Source: Candidatus Heimdallarchaeota archaeon
GTDB taxonomy: Archaea; Asgardarchaeota; Heimdallarchaeia; Hodarchaeales; Hodarchaeaceae
Direction of reading: 5' to 3'
NCBI GenBank assembly: GCA_011364965.1
Contig: RDOB01000007.1
Span: 1 to 64,000, forward strand
DNA: 64,000 bases
The notes under the pieces are model-generated. The model saw only the letters and a program-made list of their open reading frames with translations. It ran no database searches and was not told the DNA's origin. This document shows positions 52,922 to 62,585 of this stretch, one piece after another. The stretch's first letter is position 1. Each line of letters starts with the position of its first letter. The position numbers were made by a program, and so were the translations under genes.

Positions 52922-53170
52922 GTGGTGAAGCAAATATCTGATATTAATGGTTCTATAAATCAAAGAAAAAAGAAGAAAAAATCATTTTGGTTCGAATATG
53001 CGGAAGAAAAAGGATTAGATCCTCATAAATCTGCATGGGCTGAATTTGACAAAAAAGAAAAGGAACTTTTGACTGCAGAGAAGGTCAGATTTTGTAGTAC
53101 ATGTGGAGCTTCATTAAAAATGGATTCACGTTTTTGTCAGAGATGTGGATCAAAAATACACAGAATTTAA
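52922..53170 (+). CDS. Small zinc-ribbon protein
   Basis: The 82-residue protein has a basic N-terminal half (NQRKKKKKSFWFEYAEEKG) and a C-terminal zinc ribbon CSTCG ... CQRCG (about 58-79). Similar proteins are common but functionally unassigned in archaea. It begins at GTG, with AAGGAT five bases upstream. It is convergent with the eS30 gene. No partner is evident. Confidence 0.65.
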   Translation: MVKQISDINGSINQRKKKKKSFWFEYAEEKGLDPHKSAWAEFDKKEKELLTAEKVRFCSTCGASLKMDSRFCQRCGSKIHRI

Positions 53171-53197
53171 TATCTTAATTCTCTATATTTTTAAGAT

Positions 53198-53374
53198 TTA
53201 TCGTTCCCGTTGAAATTCAGGTTGACCTACAGGAATCTCGCGCTCAATACGCTTGACATAATTCTTTTTATTCCGTAAGATTGGTGTTAAGCCTTTTTTT
53301 GTACGTGCTTCAACCTTAGGTGTTTGATTTCTGACTTTCCCAGCTTTTGTAAGTGAACCGTGACTACCTGCCAT
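53198..53374 (-). CDS. rps30e: Small ribosomal subunit protein eS30
   Basis: The 58-residue protein reads [21 protein letters not shown] and later [10 protein letters not shown], matching eS30. The conserved glycine- and lysine-rich start and length around 60 fit archaeal eS30. It lies at the small-subunit shoulder near the decoding site. An upstream in-frame methionine at 53416 would add 14 residues unlike the family, so the ATG at 53374 is chosen. The gene is single and on the minus strand. Confidence 0.9.
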   Translation of the reverse strand: MAGSHGSLTKAGKVRNQTPKVEARTKKGLTPILRNKKNYVKRIEREIPVGQPEFQRER

Positions 53375-53628
53375 AATAATGATCCTTCTTGATTCAAATA
53401 ATACAGGTACAGTCACCTTACTTTGGATTTTTAACCTTTATACAAAAAGATTGAATTTCTTTGGAAAATTCATAATTTTTAAGGGAAGATAGATTTATGA
53501 GTAAGATGCAGTTTTATTCTTGAACTAACGCAATATGTAGCCATAGAACATAAAAAATGCCTGAAATTTCTAAACTATAGTTTTAAAGAGATTTTGATTT
53601 ATAATAATAAAGGAGATGTTGCAACTTC

Positions 53629-54498
53629 ATGGAAATTGATTATAAAGCTTTCAAGCTTAAAGTTACTCCACAAGAGATAGCACAATTAATTGATCATACA
53701 AAATTAAGTGCGTGGGAGGGACCTGGGAGCATAATAAATTTATGTAAAGAGGCACAGCAGCATAATTTTTTCTCTGTTTGTGTCAATTCAAGTTATGTCT
53801 CCTTGGCAGCTCAATCTCTAGAAAATTCGGATGTTAAGGTCTGTTCTGTCGTTGGGTTTCCCCTTGGAATGATGGATAGCGAATCAAAGGCATTTGAAAC
53901 TAAAAAAGCTGTGAAGGACGGAGCAGATGAAATTGATATGGTTATAAATGTTGGAAGATTGAAAGATGGCGACACTGATTTTGTTAGATCGGATATTGAA
54001 TCCGTGGTTACAGCTGCTAGTAATGCACTTGTGAAAGTTATCATTGAAACCTGTTATTTGACAGATAAAGAAAAAATTGAAGCTTGTACAATATCAAAGG
54101 ACGCTGGAGCTCATTTTGTAAAAACCTCCACAGGTTTTGGAGTATATGGGGCATTTCCATATGATATAAAATTAATGCGAAAAACTGTCGGCCCAAATAT
54201 TGGAGTGAAGGCTGCAGGGGGCATCCGAAATTTCTCTGATGCAGCAAGAGCAATAATTGCAGGAGGTAATACTTTAGATCCATTGAAATTCCGACTTGGT
54301 GCTAGTGCTGGGATTAATATCATGAACAATCTGAAATGGATGGCGTTAAGTGACCACTGGATAATCGATGAGATTCCTTGTCACCTATGCCCCACAAGGT
54401 CTGCTACATTCGGAAAAATGTCTGAAGCACATTATTCGTACCATAAAGAGAAATGTCAAACATGTGAATTCATTGAATATAACTTATTTTATGATTAG
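53629..54498 (+). CDS. deoC: Deoxyribose-phosphate aldolase DeoC with Cys-rich C-terminal extension
   Basis: The 289-residue enzyme converts 2-deoxyribose 5-phosphate to glyceraldehyde 3-phosphate and acetaldehyde in nucleoside breakdown. The TIM barrel shows DHTKLS at the start, DEIDMVINVG, the Schiff-base Lys in VKTSTGFG and a second Lys in GVKAAGGIRN. From about residue 238 an extension reads CHLC..., then H-rich residues and CQTC, four Cys that could bind zinc or a cluster. Usual DeoC ends near 220-260. The extension is next to an aldehyde oxidoreductase start only 16 bases away, so both probably act on deoxyribose-derived aldehydes. Confidence 0.92.
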   Translation: MEIDYKAFKLKVTPQEIAQLIDHTKLSAWEGPGSIINLCKEAQQHNFFSVCVNSSYVSLAAQSLENSDVKVCSVVGFPLGMMDSESKAFETKKAVKDGADEIDMVINVGRLKDGDTDFVRSDIESVVTAASNALVKVIIETCYLTDKEKIEACTISKDAGAHFVKTSTGFGVYGAFPYDIKLMRKTVGPNIGVKAAGGIRNFSDAARAIIAGGNTLDPLKFRLGASAGINIMNNLKWMALSDHWIIDEIPCHLCPTRSATFGKMSEAHYSYHKEKCQTCEFIEYNLFYD

Positions 54499-54514
54499 GA
54501 AAGGAAAGTTAAAA

Positions 54515-56281
54515 ATGAAGAATTATAATCTATTACGCTGCAATTTAACTGATAGAACAGTAAAGCCCGAAAAGATCTCTGAAGAGATTCTAAAATTGTA
54601 CATTGGAGGCAGAGGTCTTGGTGTGAAAATCCTGTGGGATGAAGTACCTCCAAAAACTGATGCTTTAAGTGAAAATAACAAATTAATTTTTTCAGTTGGC
54701 CCACTTACTGCAACTTCCGCTCCGACGTCAGGACGTTTTTCTTGTGTGTCAAAGTCTCCTTTAACAGGAACGATATTTGATGCTAATTCAGGTGGACGAT
54801 TTGGATTTGAGCTAAGAGGATTAGATATTTTAGCACTTATAATTGAAGGAAAAGCTTCAGAATTAAGTTATTTATACCTAAATGCAGAATCAGGTATATA
54901 CGAATTACGCTCTGCATTAGAATTTAGTAAAAAGGACACTTGGATAACAACAGATCAATTGATTGAACAAACAGACTCACAAGCAAAAATTGCTTGTATA
55001 GGTCCAGCTGGAGAAAATAAAGTTTTAACTGCTTGTATAATAAACGATAAAGGACATGCTCTAGGTCGAGGAGGATTAGGTGCCGTTATGGGCTCAAAGA
55101 ATTTGAAAGCAATCGCCATAAGAGGTAATAAACTAGAAAAAAACGATGAACTTAAAGATGTTTCAGATGAATTGCACTTGGCCTTAAGAAAAAATCCCGT
55201 AACAAAATCTGCATTGCCTGTTTTCGGTACCCCAGTATTGGTTAATGTAATTAACGAATTAGGAATGTTTCCAACCAAAAATTTCCAAGAGGGAGTGTTC
55301 GATGATGCTCCTGGTATTTCAGGAGAGAAATTACAGGAATTATATGTTGTCCGAAAACACGCTTGTGCGGGGTGCACTATAGCATGTGGAAGAATCACAA
55401 AGTTAACTGAGGAAAAACAAGGAAAAGGACCCGAGTTTGAGACAATATGGGCATTTGGCTCTCAAATAGCGAATAACAACTTGGCGTTAATATGTGAGTT
55501 GAACTATTTATGTAATCAGGTCGGATTGGATACAATTTCAACTGGAAATACCATCGGTTGTGCAATGGAATTAGCTGAGGCCGGATTACTCCCCGATTTT
55601 CCAAAATTTGGAGAAACTGATAAACTTATGGACATAATCAAGGAAATAGCATTTAAGAGAGGAATGGGTTTAGATTTAGGTGAAGGTTCGAAACGTTTTG
55701 CTGAAAGATATGGTAAACCAGAATTATCAATGAGCGTTAAATCACTTGAAATACCTGCTTATGATCCAAGAGGAGCACAAGGGCAAGGATTGGCCTATGC
55801 AACCTCAAATCGTGGCGGTTGCCACTTAAGGGCATATATGATTAGTACAGAAATACTTGGAAACCCAATTCCAATGGATCGTTTCACTCCTCAAGGAAAA
55901 GCGGGGATTGTTCGCGTTTTTGAAGATTTATCTGCGTTCGTAGATTCCTTAGTTCTCTGTAGATTCTCATCTTTTGCACTATCAGCAATCGATTATGCTC
56001 GATTATTATCTGTCATATATAAAATAAAATATACAGAATCCGATGTGATGCGTATAGGGGAACGGATCTGGAATTTAGAACGCCTTTATAACGTGAAAGC
56101 TGGATTCGGTGCGAAAGATGATCAATTACCTCCTCGATTATTGACAGAAGTACATAAAATCGGGGGTTCAAGAAATAAAACTGTAATGTTAAATCAATTA
56201 CTCCCCGAATATTATAAATTAAGAGGTTGGAATGCAGAAGGAATTCCTGAACCATCAACTTTAGAATCTTTGAGTTTATGA
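54515..56281 (+). CDS. aor: Aldehyde:ferredoxin oxidoreductase, tungsten-pterin family
   Basis: The 588-residue enzyme oxidises aldehydes to acids, passing electrons to ferredoxin. The N-terminal pterin domain has IGGRGLGVKIL and GPLTATSAPTSGR. The cluster Cys set is CAGCTIAC near residue 288-295, with a fourth Cys in VDSLVLC near 480. The region RGLDILALIIEG is typical of AOR-family proteins. The ATG at 54515 has AAGGAAAGG upstream and gives the conserved start; a longer open frame reaches back into deoC. It lies 16 bases after deoC, which would supply acetaldehyde. Substrate preference (acetaldehyde, glyceraldehyde 3-phosphate) cannot be fixed from sequence. Confidence 0.93.
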   Translation: MKNYNLLRCNLTDRTVKPEKISEEILKLYIGGRGLGVKILWDEVPPKTDALSENNKLIFSVGPLTATSAPTSGRFSCVSKSPLTGTIFDANSGGRFGFELRGLDILALIIEGKASELSYLYLNAESGIYELRSALEFSKKDTWITTDQLIEQTDSQAKIACIGPAGENKVLTACIINDKGHALGRGGLGAVMGSKNLKAIAIRGNKLEKNDELKDVSDELHLALRKNPVTKSALPVFGTPVLVNVINELGMFPTKNFQEGVFDDAPGISGEKLQELYVVRKHACAGCTIACGRITKLTEEKQGKGPEFETIWAFGSQIANNNLALICELNYLCNQVGLDTISTGNTIGCAMELAEAGLLPDFPKFGETDKLMDIIKEIAFKRGMGLDLGEGSKRFAERYGKPELSMSVKSLEIPAYDPRGAQGQGLAYATSNRGGCHLRAYMISTEILGNPIPMDRFTPQGKAGIVRVFEDLSAFVDSLVLCRFSSFALSAIDYARLLSVIYKIKYTESDVMRIGERIWNLERLYNVKAGFGAKDDQLPPRLLTEVHKIGGSRNKTVMLNQLLPEYYKLRGWNAEGIPEPSTLESLSL

Positions 56282-56325
56282 AAACTAATCCTTTTACTAA
56301 TACAAATTTTCGATGATGCATAGCA

Positions 56326-57282
56326 ATGAAAGTAATTAGAGGATTTTCTAAGAAATCTGGGTATGACTGCTCAATTTGCCATCATAAATGCTGTGCAACG
56401 GAGTTTGACCTTCCCTTACTACCCCATGAAAATGATAAAATTCGCCAAGTATATCCTCATTGGGCAAAATTGATTAAAAAAGAAAATAATTATCATAAGT
56501 TAATGCGAGGAGATAGTTGCCCTTTTTTAAGAGTAAATGGCCATTGTGAACTTCATTCAACTAATTTAAAACCCCTAATATGCCGTATATATCCGTTGAT
56601 TATTTCTCGTATCGACAATAACTCTGTATTGATCTGGATTGACCCTTGTAGGGGAAATGGTTTCAACTGGGTAGCGGGTGTGTCCCATCAGATAAAGAAT
56701 GACGAGATAGTAAAATTATTGCAGGAACTCATACCTTATTTTACAGATTACATAGGAGATGAGTATAACAATGATAATCCTTATGCTGATGTTCGAAACG
56801 CACGGATAAAAGAAGAAGAAGTGTTTTTCGAAAAAACAAGGCCTACAACTAATTACTCGTTATTAACATCAGGATTAAAACAATGCAAGTCTTATCTAGA
56901 TACAGAGACTGAAATGCTCACCCAGCTTAATTCTCAACTCAATAAAAAGGATCGCTTAATCGAGATACTCGAATCTGTTTTTCATTGGTTATCTTGGAGT
57001 CCAGTGGGATTAAATTTGTCATTCCCTAATTCGAAAGTGATATTCAGCATAGCTGCAGCATGGGTCTATTCATGGAGTAGAGAATTAGGAGAGACTTATG
57101 TTAAGCACAAAGAAAAACAGGATATTTACAACAAAATGGGATCAATATTAGCAACTGCTATTCTTCCGTCATTCTGGTACCAATTTTCAATTGCAAGTGA
57201 TGATAAATATCTTAAGACATTTTCAGGGAAGATTATTCAGGTTTTGAAAGGAAATCTGCCTCAAGATAACCTATTAGGCTAG
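56326..57282 (+). CDS. YkgJ-like Cys-rich zinc/iron-chelating protein
   Basis: The 318-residue protein has the family Cys set: CSICHHKCC near 15-23, CPFLRVNGHCELH near 65-77, LKPLICRIYPL near 83-93 and DPCRGNG near 107. The rest (about 120-318) is helical and not recognised. The YkgJ domain coordinates metal, probably iron-sulfur or zinc. Its proteins often sit beside redox or protein-modifying enzymes. It follows the aldehyde oxidoreductase after 44 bases and may help cofactor supply, but this is inference. Confidence 0.85.
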   Translation: MKVIRGFSKKSGYDCSICHHKCCATEFDLPLLPHENDKIRQVYPHWAKLIKKENNYHKLMRGDSCPFLRVNGHCELHSTNLKPLICRIYPLIISRIDNNSVLIWIDPCRGNGFNWVAGVSHQIKNDEIVKLLQELIPYFTDYIGDEYNNDNPYADVRNARIKEEEVFFEKTRPTTNYSLLTSGLKQCKSYLDTETEMLTQLNSQLNKKDRLIEILESVFHWLSWSPVGLNLSFPNSKVIFSIAAAWVYSWSRELGETYVKHKEKQDIYNKMGSILATAILPSFWYQFSIASDDKYLKTFSGKIIQVLKGNLPQDNLLG

Positions 57283-57288
57283 GAATTA

Positions 57289-58422
57289 CTAATTATCGTC
57301 AAAATCAGAGGGTAAGCCGATCTGTTTGATCAGAATATCACTAAGTTTATCTGTACGTGGTTTTGACTCTAAAAGGAAGTCCTCTAAATTTGTCTCAACC
57401 TGTTTAAGGACAATTCTCTCTTCAGGATCGAGGTTTTGGAAATCAATATGGTACTCAAAGAATTTACAAGCGAGTTGAGGCATCCTGGTCAGCTTGTGAA
57501 TTTCCTCATCCGTTAATAAACGAATTCGATGTAAAGTTTCCAGCACCCTTTGATCAAAAATATTTGTACTAGGATGAATAATCGCTGTTAGATAGCTTCT
57601 TCCTTGGGTGATATCATCTTCATCCATCCAAATATCTGAACCAAGTGACCACATTTCATAATCTATTCCCCAAATATGTTTAGTTTTATTCTTGTCATCT
57701 GTTTGCACAAGATAATTACCTGCATTGCGATCAGGATCATTCAGCCATATATCAAATGGTAATAGGGTAAAACCATCGTTAATTTCTCGAATAGAAATGA
57801 AAGCAGAGTCTAAATCCCCATTAAAAGAGTCTAAATATTCGTCTAAGTTCATAGAATTGGATATTTTTTCAGTTAGCAATCCCAGAACTGTACTTGGATC
57901 ATTATCTTTACTTCTCTGAGCAAGTTGGGATTCAAAGCGCTTAGATGTTTTTAAAATAAAACTCTCACGTGAGCAAAGTTCGTAATATTCATCCGCTGTC
58001 TCTGGCCCCCCATCTTCATCAAGAATCACTACATTCCCCAAACTAAGCCTAGTTGATGGTTTTAAGACAATATCACTAATCTTTTGAGAACAGATTAGAA
58101 TAACTTCAGGGACATTAAGTTTTAATTTTTCACCTAATCTCGCTGCAGTTAATTCATTAAAAACCCGCCAGAGATGCATCCGAGATTGACTATCCTCGGG
58201 GGATGCCTTAATATCAACCTCTAAGTCGAGAATTTTCTCCATTTCAAAATCGATAATATTAGAAAAAGTTTTTAGAAGCCAATCTTTCCCATGTTCATCG
58301 GTTAAAATGATAGCTTTTCCATGTTGTCCTGCAGCAGCTAAGGTTTTCTCAGTAATGCAGAAACGATTTATAACCTGACCTGCCTTTTCTGAATCATAAA
58401 TAACTAAATCCCAGTCTTTCAA
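57289..58422 (-). CDS. HipA/PI3K-like kinase-fold protein
   Basis: The 377-residue protein has a C-terminal lobe with FDIWLNDPDRNAGNYLV (about 222-238) and IWGIDYEMWSLG (about 250-261). These resemble the catalytic D-x-(2-5)-R-x-x-N loop and the metal-binding D of HipA-type and phosphatidylinositol kinase-like folds. A nucleotide-binding start, AAGQHGKAIILTDEHGKDWLLK, carries a lysine in the expected place (about 50). HipA proteins are toxin kinases; whether this one pairs with an antitoxin is unclear, as none is adjacent. It stands alone between convergent YkgJ and upstream MetRS on the minus strand. Confidence 0.6.
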   Translation of the reverse strand: MKDWDLVIYDSEKAGQVINRFCITEKTLAAAGQHGKAIILTDEHGKDWLLKTFSNIIDFEMEKILDLEVDIKASPEDSQSRMHLWRVFNELTAARLGEKLKLNVPEVILICSQKISDIVLKPSTRLSLGNVVILDEDGGPETADEYYELCSRESFILKTSKRFESQLAQRSKDNDPSTVLGLLTEKISNSMNLDEYLDSFNGDLDSAFISIREINDGFTLLPFDIWLNDPDRNAGNYLVQTDDKNKTKHIWGIDYEMWSLGSDIWMDEDDITQGRSYLTAIIHPSTNIFDQRVLETLHRIRLLTDEEIHKLTRMPQLACKFFEYHIDFQNLDPEERIVLKQVETNLEDFLLESKPRTDKLSDILIKQIGLPSDFDDN

Positions 58423-58482
58423 AACTTACCACTCACACATTTAGGTGAATGGAAATATAAAGAGCAAATGAAATTAAAAAAG

Positions 58483-60600
58483 TTAACTGATCGGTGTTCC
58501 ATTTGAAACATCGATATCTGGAACTAATAATCCCAAATTCTCTCCATCAACAGCAGCGAGTAACATACCTTCAGACCGAACCCCACGAATAGTTGCAGGT
58601 TCTAAATTGACAACCACAACAATTCGTTGGCCAACTAGCTTTTCAGGGACTCTATGGGTTGCTATACCAGCGACAAGCTGTCTTATTCCGATCTCTGGAC
58701 CAAGATTAACCTCTAGTTTCAATAATTTCGTTGCTTTCGGAATTAGTTCTGCTTTTACAATAGTACCTACTCTCAAATCAAGCTTTTGAAAATCTTCAAA
58801 GGGAATAGTTTGAGTTTTATCTTTCATTTTGATCTTTCCTTTAAATTCTTTATTCTTTTGAGGTTTATTGAGTTGTACGAGTTGTTTTTGTAATTCATTA
58901 ATATCTATCTTGGCAAAGAATGGTTTAGTCTTTTTTACTTGTTGTCCAGGTTTTAAAATTAATTTTCCTGCTTCACTAAGTTGCTGGGATGCTGCAGTTC
59001 CCTCTAAATTAAGGGCGTTCCAGAGCTTTTCAACTGTTTCAGGAATGATGGGAGAAAAAATAATGGCTAAAGTCCGTAAAGACTGAGCGCACAAAGAGAG
59101 AGTCGTGTCAACAGCAGTGGGATCAGTATCAATTAATTTCCAAGGTTCTTTTGCACTAAGATAGGCATTTGCCGTGCGTGCGAAATCCAACATGGCCCCA
59201 ACCGCTTTTTTATATTCAAAATGATCAAACTGGTCAGCAACAAGATCAGGGACCTTATGGATAGAATCAACAAAGTCACGATCTAACTCATCAAGTCGAT
59301 GGCATTCAGGAATCTTACCTTGATAGAATTTTCGTAGTAAAACAAAGATTCGATGAATATAATTACCTAGGACATCATTCAGGTCAATATTAACTCTTTG
59401 TTCAAAATCCTCCCAAGTAAACGTTGAATCACGAATTTCAGGCCTTGTAGCTGCTAGGTAATACCGCCAGTAATCTGTAGGTAATAATTTGGCTGCATCA
59501 TCGATCCAGATCCCGATGCCCCGAGATTTACTAAATTTATCCTCTTCAAATAATAAAAATTCAGTTGTACTGACATTATATGGCAATACAAAGGGCTTAC
59601 CATACGAATCTTCGACCCCTAAAAGAAGCGCAGGGAAGAGCAAAGTATGGAAAAATATATTATCTTTACCAATGAAAAAAATAGTTTTTGTATTTTGATT
59701 AAGCCAATAATCCTTCCAAAAATCAGGATTCAAGTGATCTTGTTCACCAAGAGCAGCAGAAGCAGATACATAGCCCAGAACAGCTTCTAACCATACATAA
59801 ATGGATTTTCCTTCTGCTCCTGGAATCGCCTTTCCTGCAGGAATACCCCAATCAAGGTCTCGAGTTAATGCTCTTGGGGCTAAACCTTCATTCAGGATGT
59901 TTTCTGAAAATTTACGAGCATTCTCAGGAAGTTGTTTATTATTTTGAATATAGCTTGAAAGCTGATCTTGGAAAGCACTGAAATTATAATACCATTGATT
60001 GCTTTTTTTCACAATAGGCGTATTTCCACAGATTTTACACACAGGATTAATTAATTCGACAGGATTAAGAGGTTTTCCACAAGCAGGAGCATCACACTGG
60101 TCACCACGTGCACCGCTAACCCCACAGTGAGGACAAACACCTTCAACAAATCGATCAGGTAAATATCTTTGATCCTGAAGACAATAAAGCTGTTCTACCT
60201 CTTCAGAATAGATATAACCATTTTTAAAACATCTATTGTAAAAATCTTGAACCCAAGAGTAATGGAAAGGGTCAGCAGTTGTTCTATAATTCAATCGGAC
60301 ATTCCATTGATCAAGTAGATCGAGAATTCGCGAATGATTCCGCGCAACTAATTCTTGAGGTGGAATTCCTTCACGAATTGCCGAAACCTCGATAGGAGTC
60401 CCATGACAATCAGATCCCGTTGCAGAAATAACATCTGCGCCACGTAATGTGAGGTAACGGACATAGATGTCGGCACTAAGAAGATGCAAAACAGTTCCTA
60501 GATGAGGAATTGCATTTACATAGGGCCATGCAGGGCAAATAACAAATTTTTGGGCTTTTAGATCTTCCAAACTAGTCACATCCTTCGTGTTGAATATCAA
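58483..60600 (-). CDS. metG: Methionyl-tRNA synthetase with C-terminal tRNA-binding domain
   Basis: The 705-residue class I enzyme charges tRNA-Met. The HIGH motif reads PHLGT near residues 32-36 and the KMSKS loop KFSKSRG near 358. Zinc knuckles include CPHCG and CKICGNTP (about 145-190). The anticodon-binding helical domain is complete. The EMAP/Csaa-like OB fold (FQKLDLRVGTIVKAEL, about 600-705) is fused at the C-terminus, whereas many archaea carry it as a separate subunit. Length is normal for such fusions. Initiator tRNA-Met lies within 8 kb. Confidence 0.96.
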   Translation of the reverse strand: MIFNTKDVTSLEDLKAQKFVICPAWPYVNAIPHLGTVLHLLSADIYVRYLTLRGADVISATGSDCHGTPIEVSAIREGIPPQELVARNHSRILDLLDQWNVRLNYRTTADPFHYSWVQDFYNRCFKNGYIYSEEVEQLYCLQDQRYLPDRFVEGVCPHCGVSGARGDQCDAPACGKPLNPVELINPVCKICGNTPIVKKSNQWYYNFSAFQDQLSSYIQNNKQLPENARKFSENILNEGLAPRALTRDLDWGIPAGKAIPGAEGKSIYVWLEAVLGYVSASAALGEQDHLNPDFWKDYWLNQNTKTIFFIGKDNIFFHTLLFPALLLGVEDSYGKPFVLPYNVSTTEFLLFEEDKFSKSRGIGIWIDDAAKLLPTDYWRYYLAATRPEIRDSTFTWEDFEQRVNIDLNDVLGNYIHRIFVLLRKFYQGKIPECHRLDELDRDFVDSIHKVPDLVADQFDHFEYKKAVGAMLDFARTANAYLSAKEPWKLIDTDPTAVDTTLSLCAQSLRTLAIIFSPIIPETVEKLWNALNLEGTAASQQLSEAGKLILKPGQQVKKTKPFFAKIDINELQKQLVQLNKPQKNKEFKGKIKMKDKTQTIPFEDFQKLDLRVGTIVKAELIPKATKLLKLEVNLGPEIGIRQLVAGIATHRVPEKLVGQRIVVVVNLEPATIRGVRSEGMLLAAVDGENLGLLVPDIDVSNGTPIS

Positions 60601-60809
60601 TCGTTAATCCCAGGCACCATTGAACCTGAATCCGTTGCTCGCGAAGAAAAAAAGGTTTTATCAGTGCAATCTGAGACAACTGACGACAACATAGAGGGAT
60701 GCGTGAAATTAGAAGAGAGAAACTAATTTGAGTAAAGCATTTGGCAATCCCACACTGGTTATCGCCTCCAGTATCCTTTTAATAATGTCAATATAAATGA
60801 CTTTCGATT

Positions 60810-61574
60810 ATGCCCAATATTGAAGTAATTTCATTTGATCTGTGGAATACACTTTGTTACGCCAAACGGCCAGTAAAGTGGGACATAGAAGCAGAAATAC
60901 AGGCACTCTGGAGAATGTTGCCAACAGCTCCCCGAGCAATAACAGTAGAGACATTTATAGAGGCATATAAAGCAAGATCAACAAGAATACAACCAGTAGG
61001 ATTAAAAACGAGTTACAAAGAGCAAAGGACTGATCAAATAGTATTAGATGTATTGAGGAAACTGGGACTTCTAGATACAGAGAAATTGGAAAAATTTGCA
61101 CAAGATTTGATCTCCGAGTACTTTAAGAGGCAATTAAAGTGGATCTACATCTATCCTGGAGTACATGACTTACTAACAAGATTAAAACAGAAAAATTACA
61201 CACTAATCTTGATCTCGGATCATCAGTGGCCTTCAGATGGAAATGCTGTTCTTCAAAAACATGATCTGAAGAAATATTTTACAAATGTAGTTTTTTCTGG
61301 GGAAATTGGATATCACAAGCCAAGTCCTCAAATTTTTCAAGCAGGAGTGAAAGGAATTAACCTTTCTAATCCAACAAAACTACTGCATGTAGGAGACGAT
61401 TACTATCGGGACATTGAGGGCATTATCAAGTTTGGTGGAAAAGCTGTATGGATAGACTCCTGGACGGACTCAGATTATCAACGAATGAAGGATAGAAGAC
61501 CAAAAATCACAAAGGAAAGATCAGAGGAAATAATTGCTATTATAAGGGATTTAAGGGAGTTTCCAGATGTATGA
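60810..61574 (+). CDS. HAD-superfamily hydrolase
   Basis: The 254-residue protein has motif I SFDLWNTL (about 7-14), motif II Ser in LILISDHQW, motif III Lys in GYHKPSPQIF, and motif IV VGDDYYRDIEG. The helical cap (20-110) places it near the haloacid-dehalogenase-like group with DLWNTL. It is a cytoplasmic phosphatase or dehalogenase of unknown substrate. The N-terminal part carries unusual basic residues (KRPVKWDIEAE). It is the last recognisable gene before a 1-kb desert. Confidence 0.82.
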   Translation: MPNIEVISFDLWNTLCYAKRPVKWDIEAEIQALWRMLPTAPRAITVETFIEAYKARSTRIQPVGLKTSYKEQRTDQIVLDVLRKLGLLDTEKLEKFAQDLISEYFKRQLKWIYIYPGVHDLLTRLKQKNYTLILISDHQWPSDGNAVLQKHDLKKYFTNVVFSGEIGYHKPSPQIFQAGVKGINLSNPTKLLHVGDDYYRDIEGIIKFGGKAVWIDSWTDSDYQRMKDRRPKITKERSEEIIAIIRDLREFPDV

Positions 61575-62585
61575 AAATCAAATCAGACAGAAAACATAAA
61601 AATGGTATGAAAGACCAGAATAAACAGAAATCCACCTCCCCTCAGGAAGAGAAATACAAGTAAAAACAAAGAAAAGCAATGGAATATACATACCAACACA
61701 TTATCTAAAAAATCTGTTGGAAAGAATTTATGATTAAGGGTTTCTTAAGATAGGAATAAGGAATAATAAAAGGGTAAACTTATCTTAAAAAAATGGTAAA
61801 AATTCCAATAAAATTTGTGAAAATTGAATAAATGAAAGCAAAAGGAACCGAACATAGAGAAATCATAAAAAATTAAAGAAAAATGTTTTAAAGGAGAAGA
61901 AAAGAAAGCATACATGAGAGTGGAAAGACACGCTCACTCAACAAGATGATGAAACGAGTCTTGTAAAAGAAAAGTGGAGCCTTGGAGGAATAAAAACTCC
62001 CAAAAGGAGCTAAAATATCCAGAAAAATCCTTCCAAGAACCCCGACATGCAAACCATGGAGTCCTGGCTCGTAGAAAATTCCTTTTCTAATCAAGAGTCA
62101 GGATTCCCTCCCTCCCCCCTCCTTGTGCATTTTTAACCTTTCTTTTCTACATTAAAAACAATTTCGATTTTTTTTACTGTTTCAGTCCCCTAATATAACC
62201 CTATCTCCCTATTCGGCCCGTTCAGTGCCTTTTTCTCTTTAATTCCGCCTTTTTTCGAGAGTTTATAATATTACATTCCTCTAATTTTCCAGAAGTAAAA
62301 AAAAGGTTTTTTTTCCCCTTTTGGGCTTGACGCCGCATAACCACAATCCACCAACCTGTACCGCCATTATATGAGTCATTAGTATCGTAGAACCGACGTG
62401 ATGATAACTAGAATGCTGATTTCTACCTTTTAACTAAAATGATTCAGAGGATTATGCAACATTGCGTGATATGTATTTATCATAGTAAAAAAAGTTAAGG
62501 AGTACTGACCCTGTCTTGTTAGAACAATAACAGTGAAAATTAGATCAAATAGTCTCTAAACCAATTATTGTCAATCAGCTTCCCA
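61575..62585 (+). other. 1-kb gene desert with purine-rich and pyrimidine-rich halves
   Basis: No supportable gene is present. On the plus strand, about 61575-62060 is strongly purine-rich and about 62090-62330 strongly pyrimidine-rich, with a C-run block at 62106-62122. A reverse-strand ORF at 61888-62094 looks non-coding. No direct repeat or CRISPR pattern was seen. An isolated GTGATGA...CTGA pair (62398-62419) is noted but not called. Confidence 0.4.

Noticed and set aside
54368..54514. Upstream extension of the aldehyde oxidoreductase reading frame
   Set aside because: It overlaps deoC, and the ATG at 54515 with AAGGAAAGG gives the conserved family N-terminus.
57289..58422. HipA-like protein as a full toxin-antitoxin pair
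   Set aside because: Neighbouring genes are MetRS and a YkgJ-type protein; no small helix-turn-helix antitoxin is present.
61888..62094. Reverse-strand ORF of 68 codons in the gene desert
   Set aside because: Composition follows the purine/pyrimidine skew, and no family or ribosome site is recognisable.
62398..62419. GTGATGA ... CTGA as a box C/D RNA
   Set aside because: No second C'/D pair or closing stem was found; the sequence could occur by chance in a 1-kb spacer.
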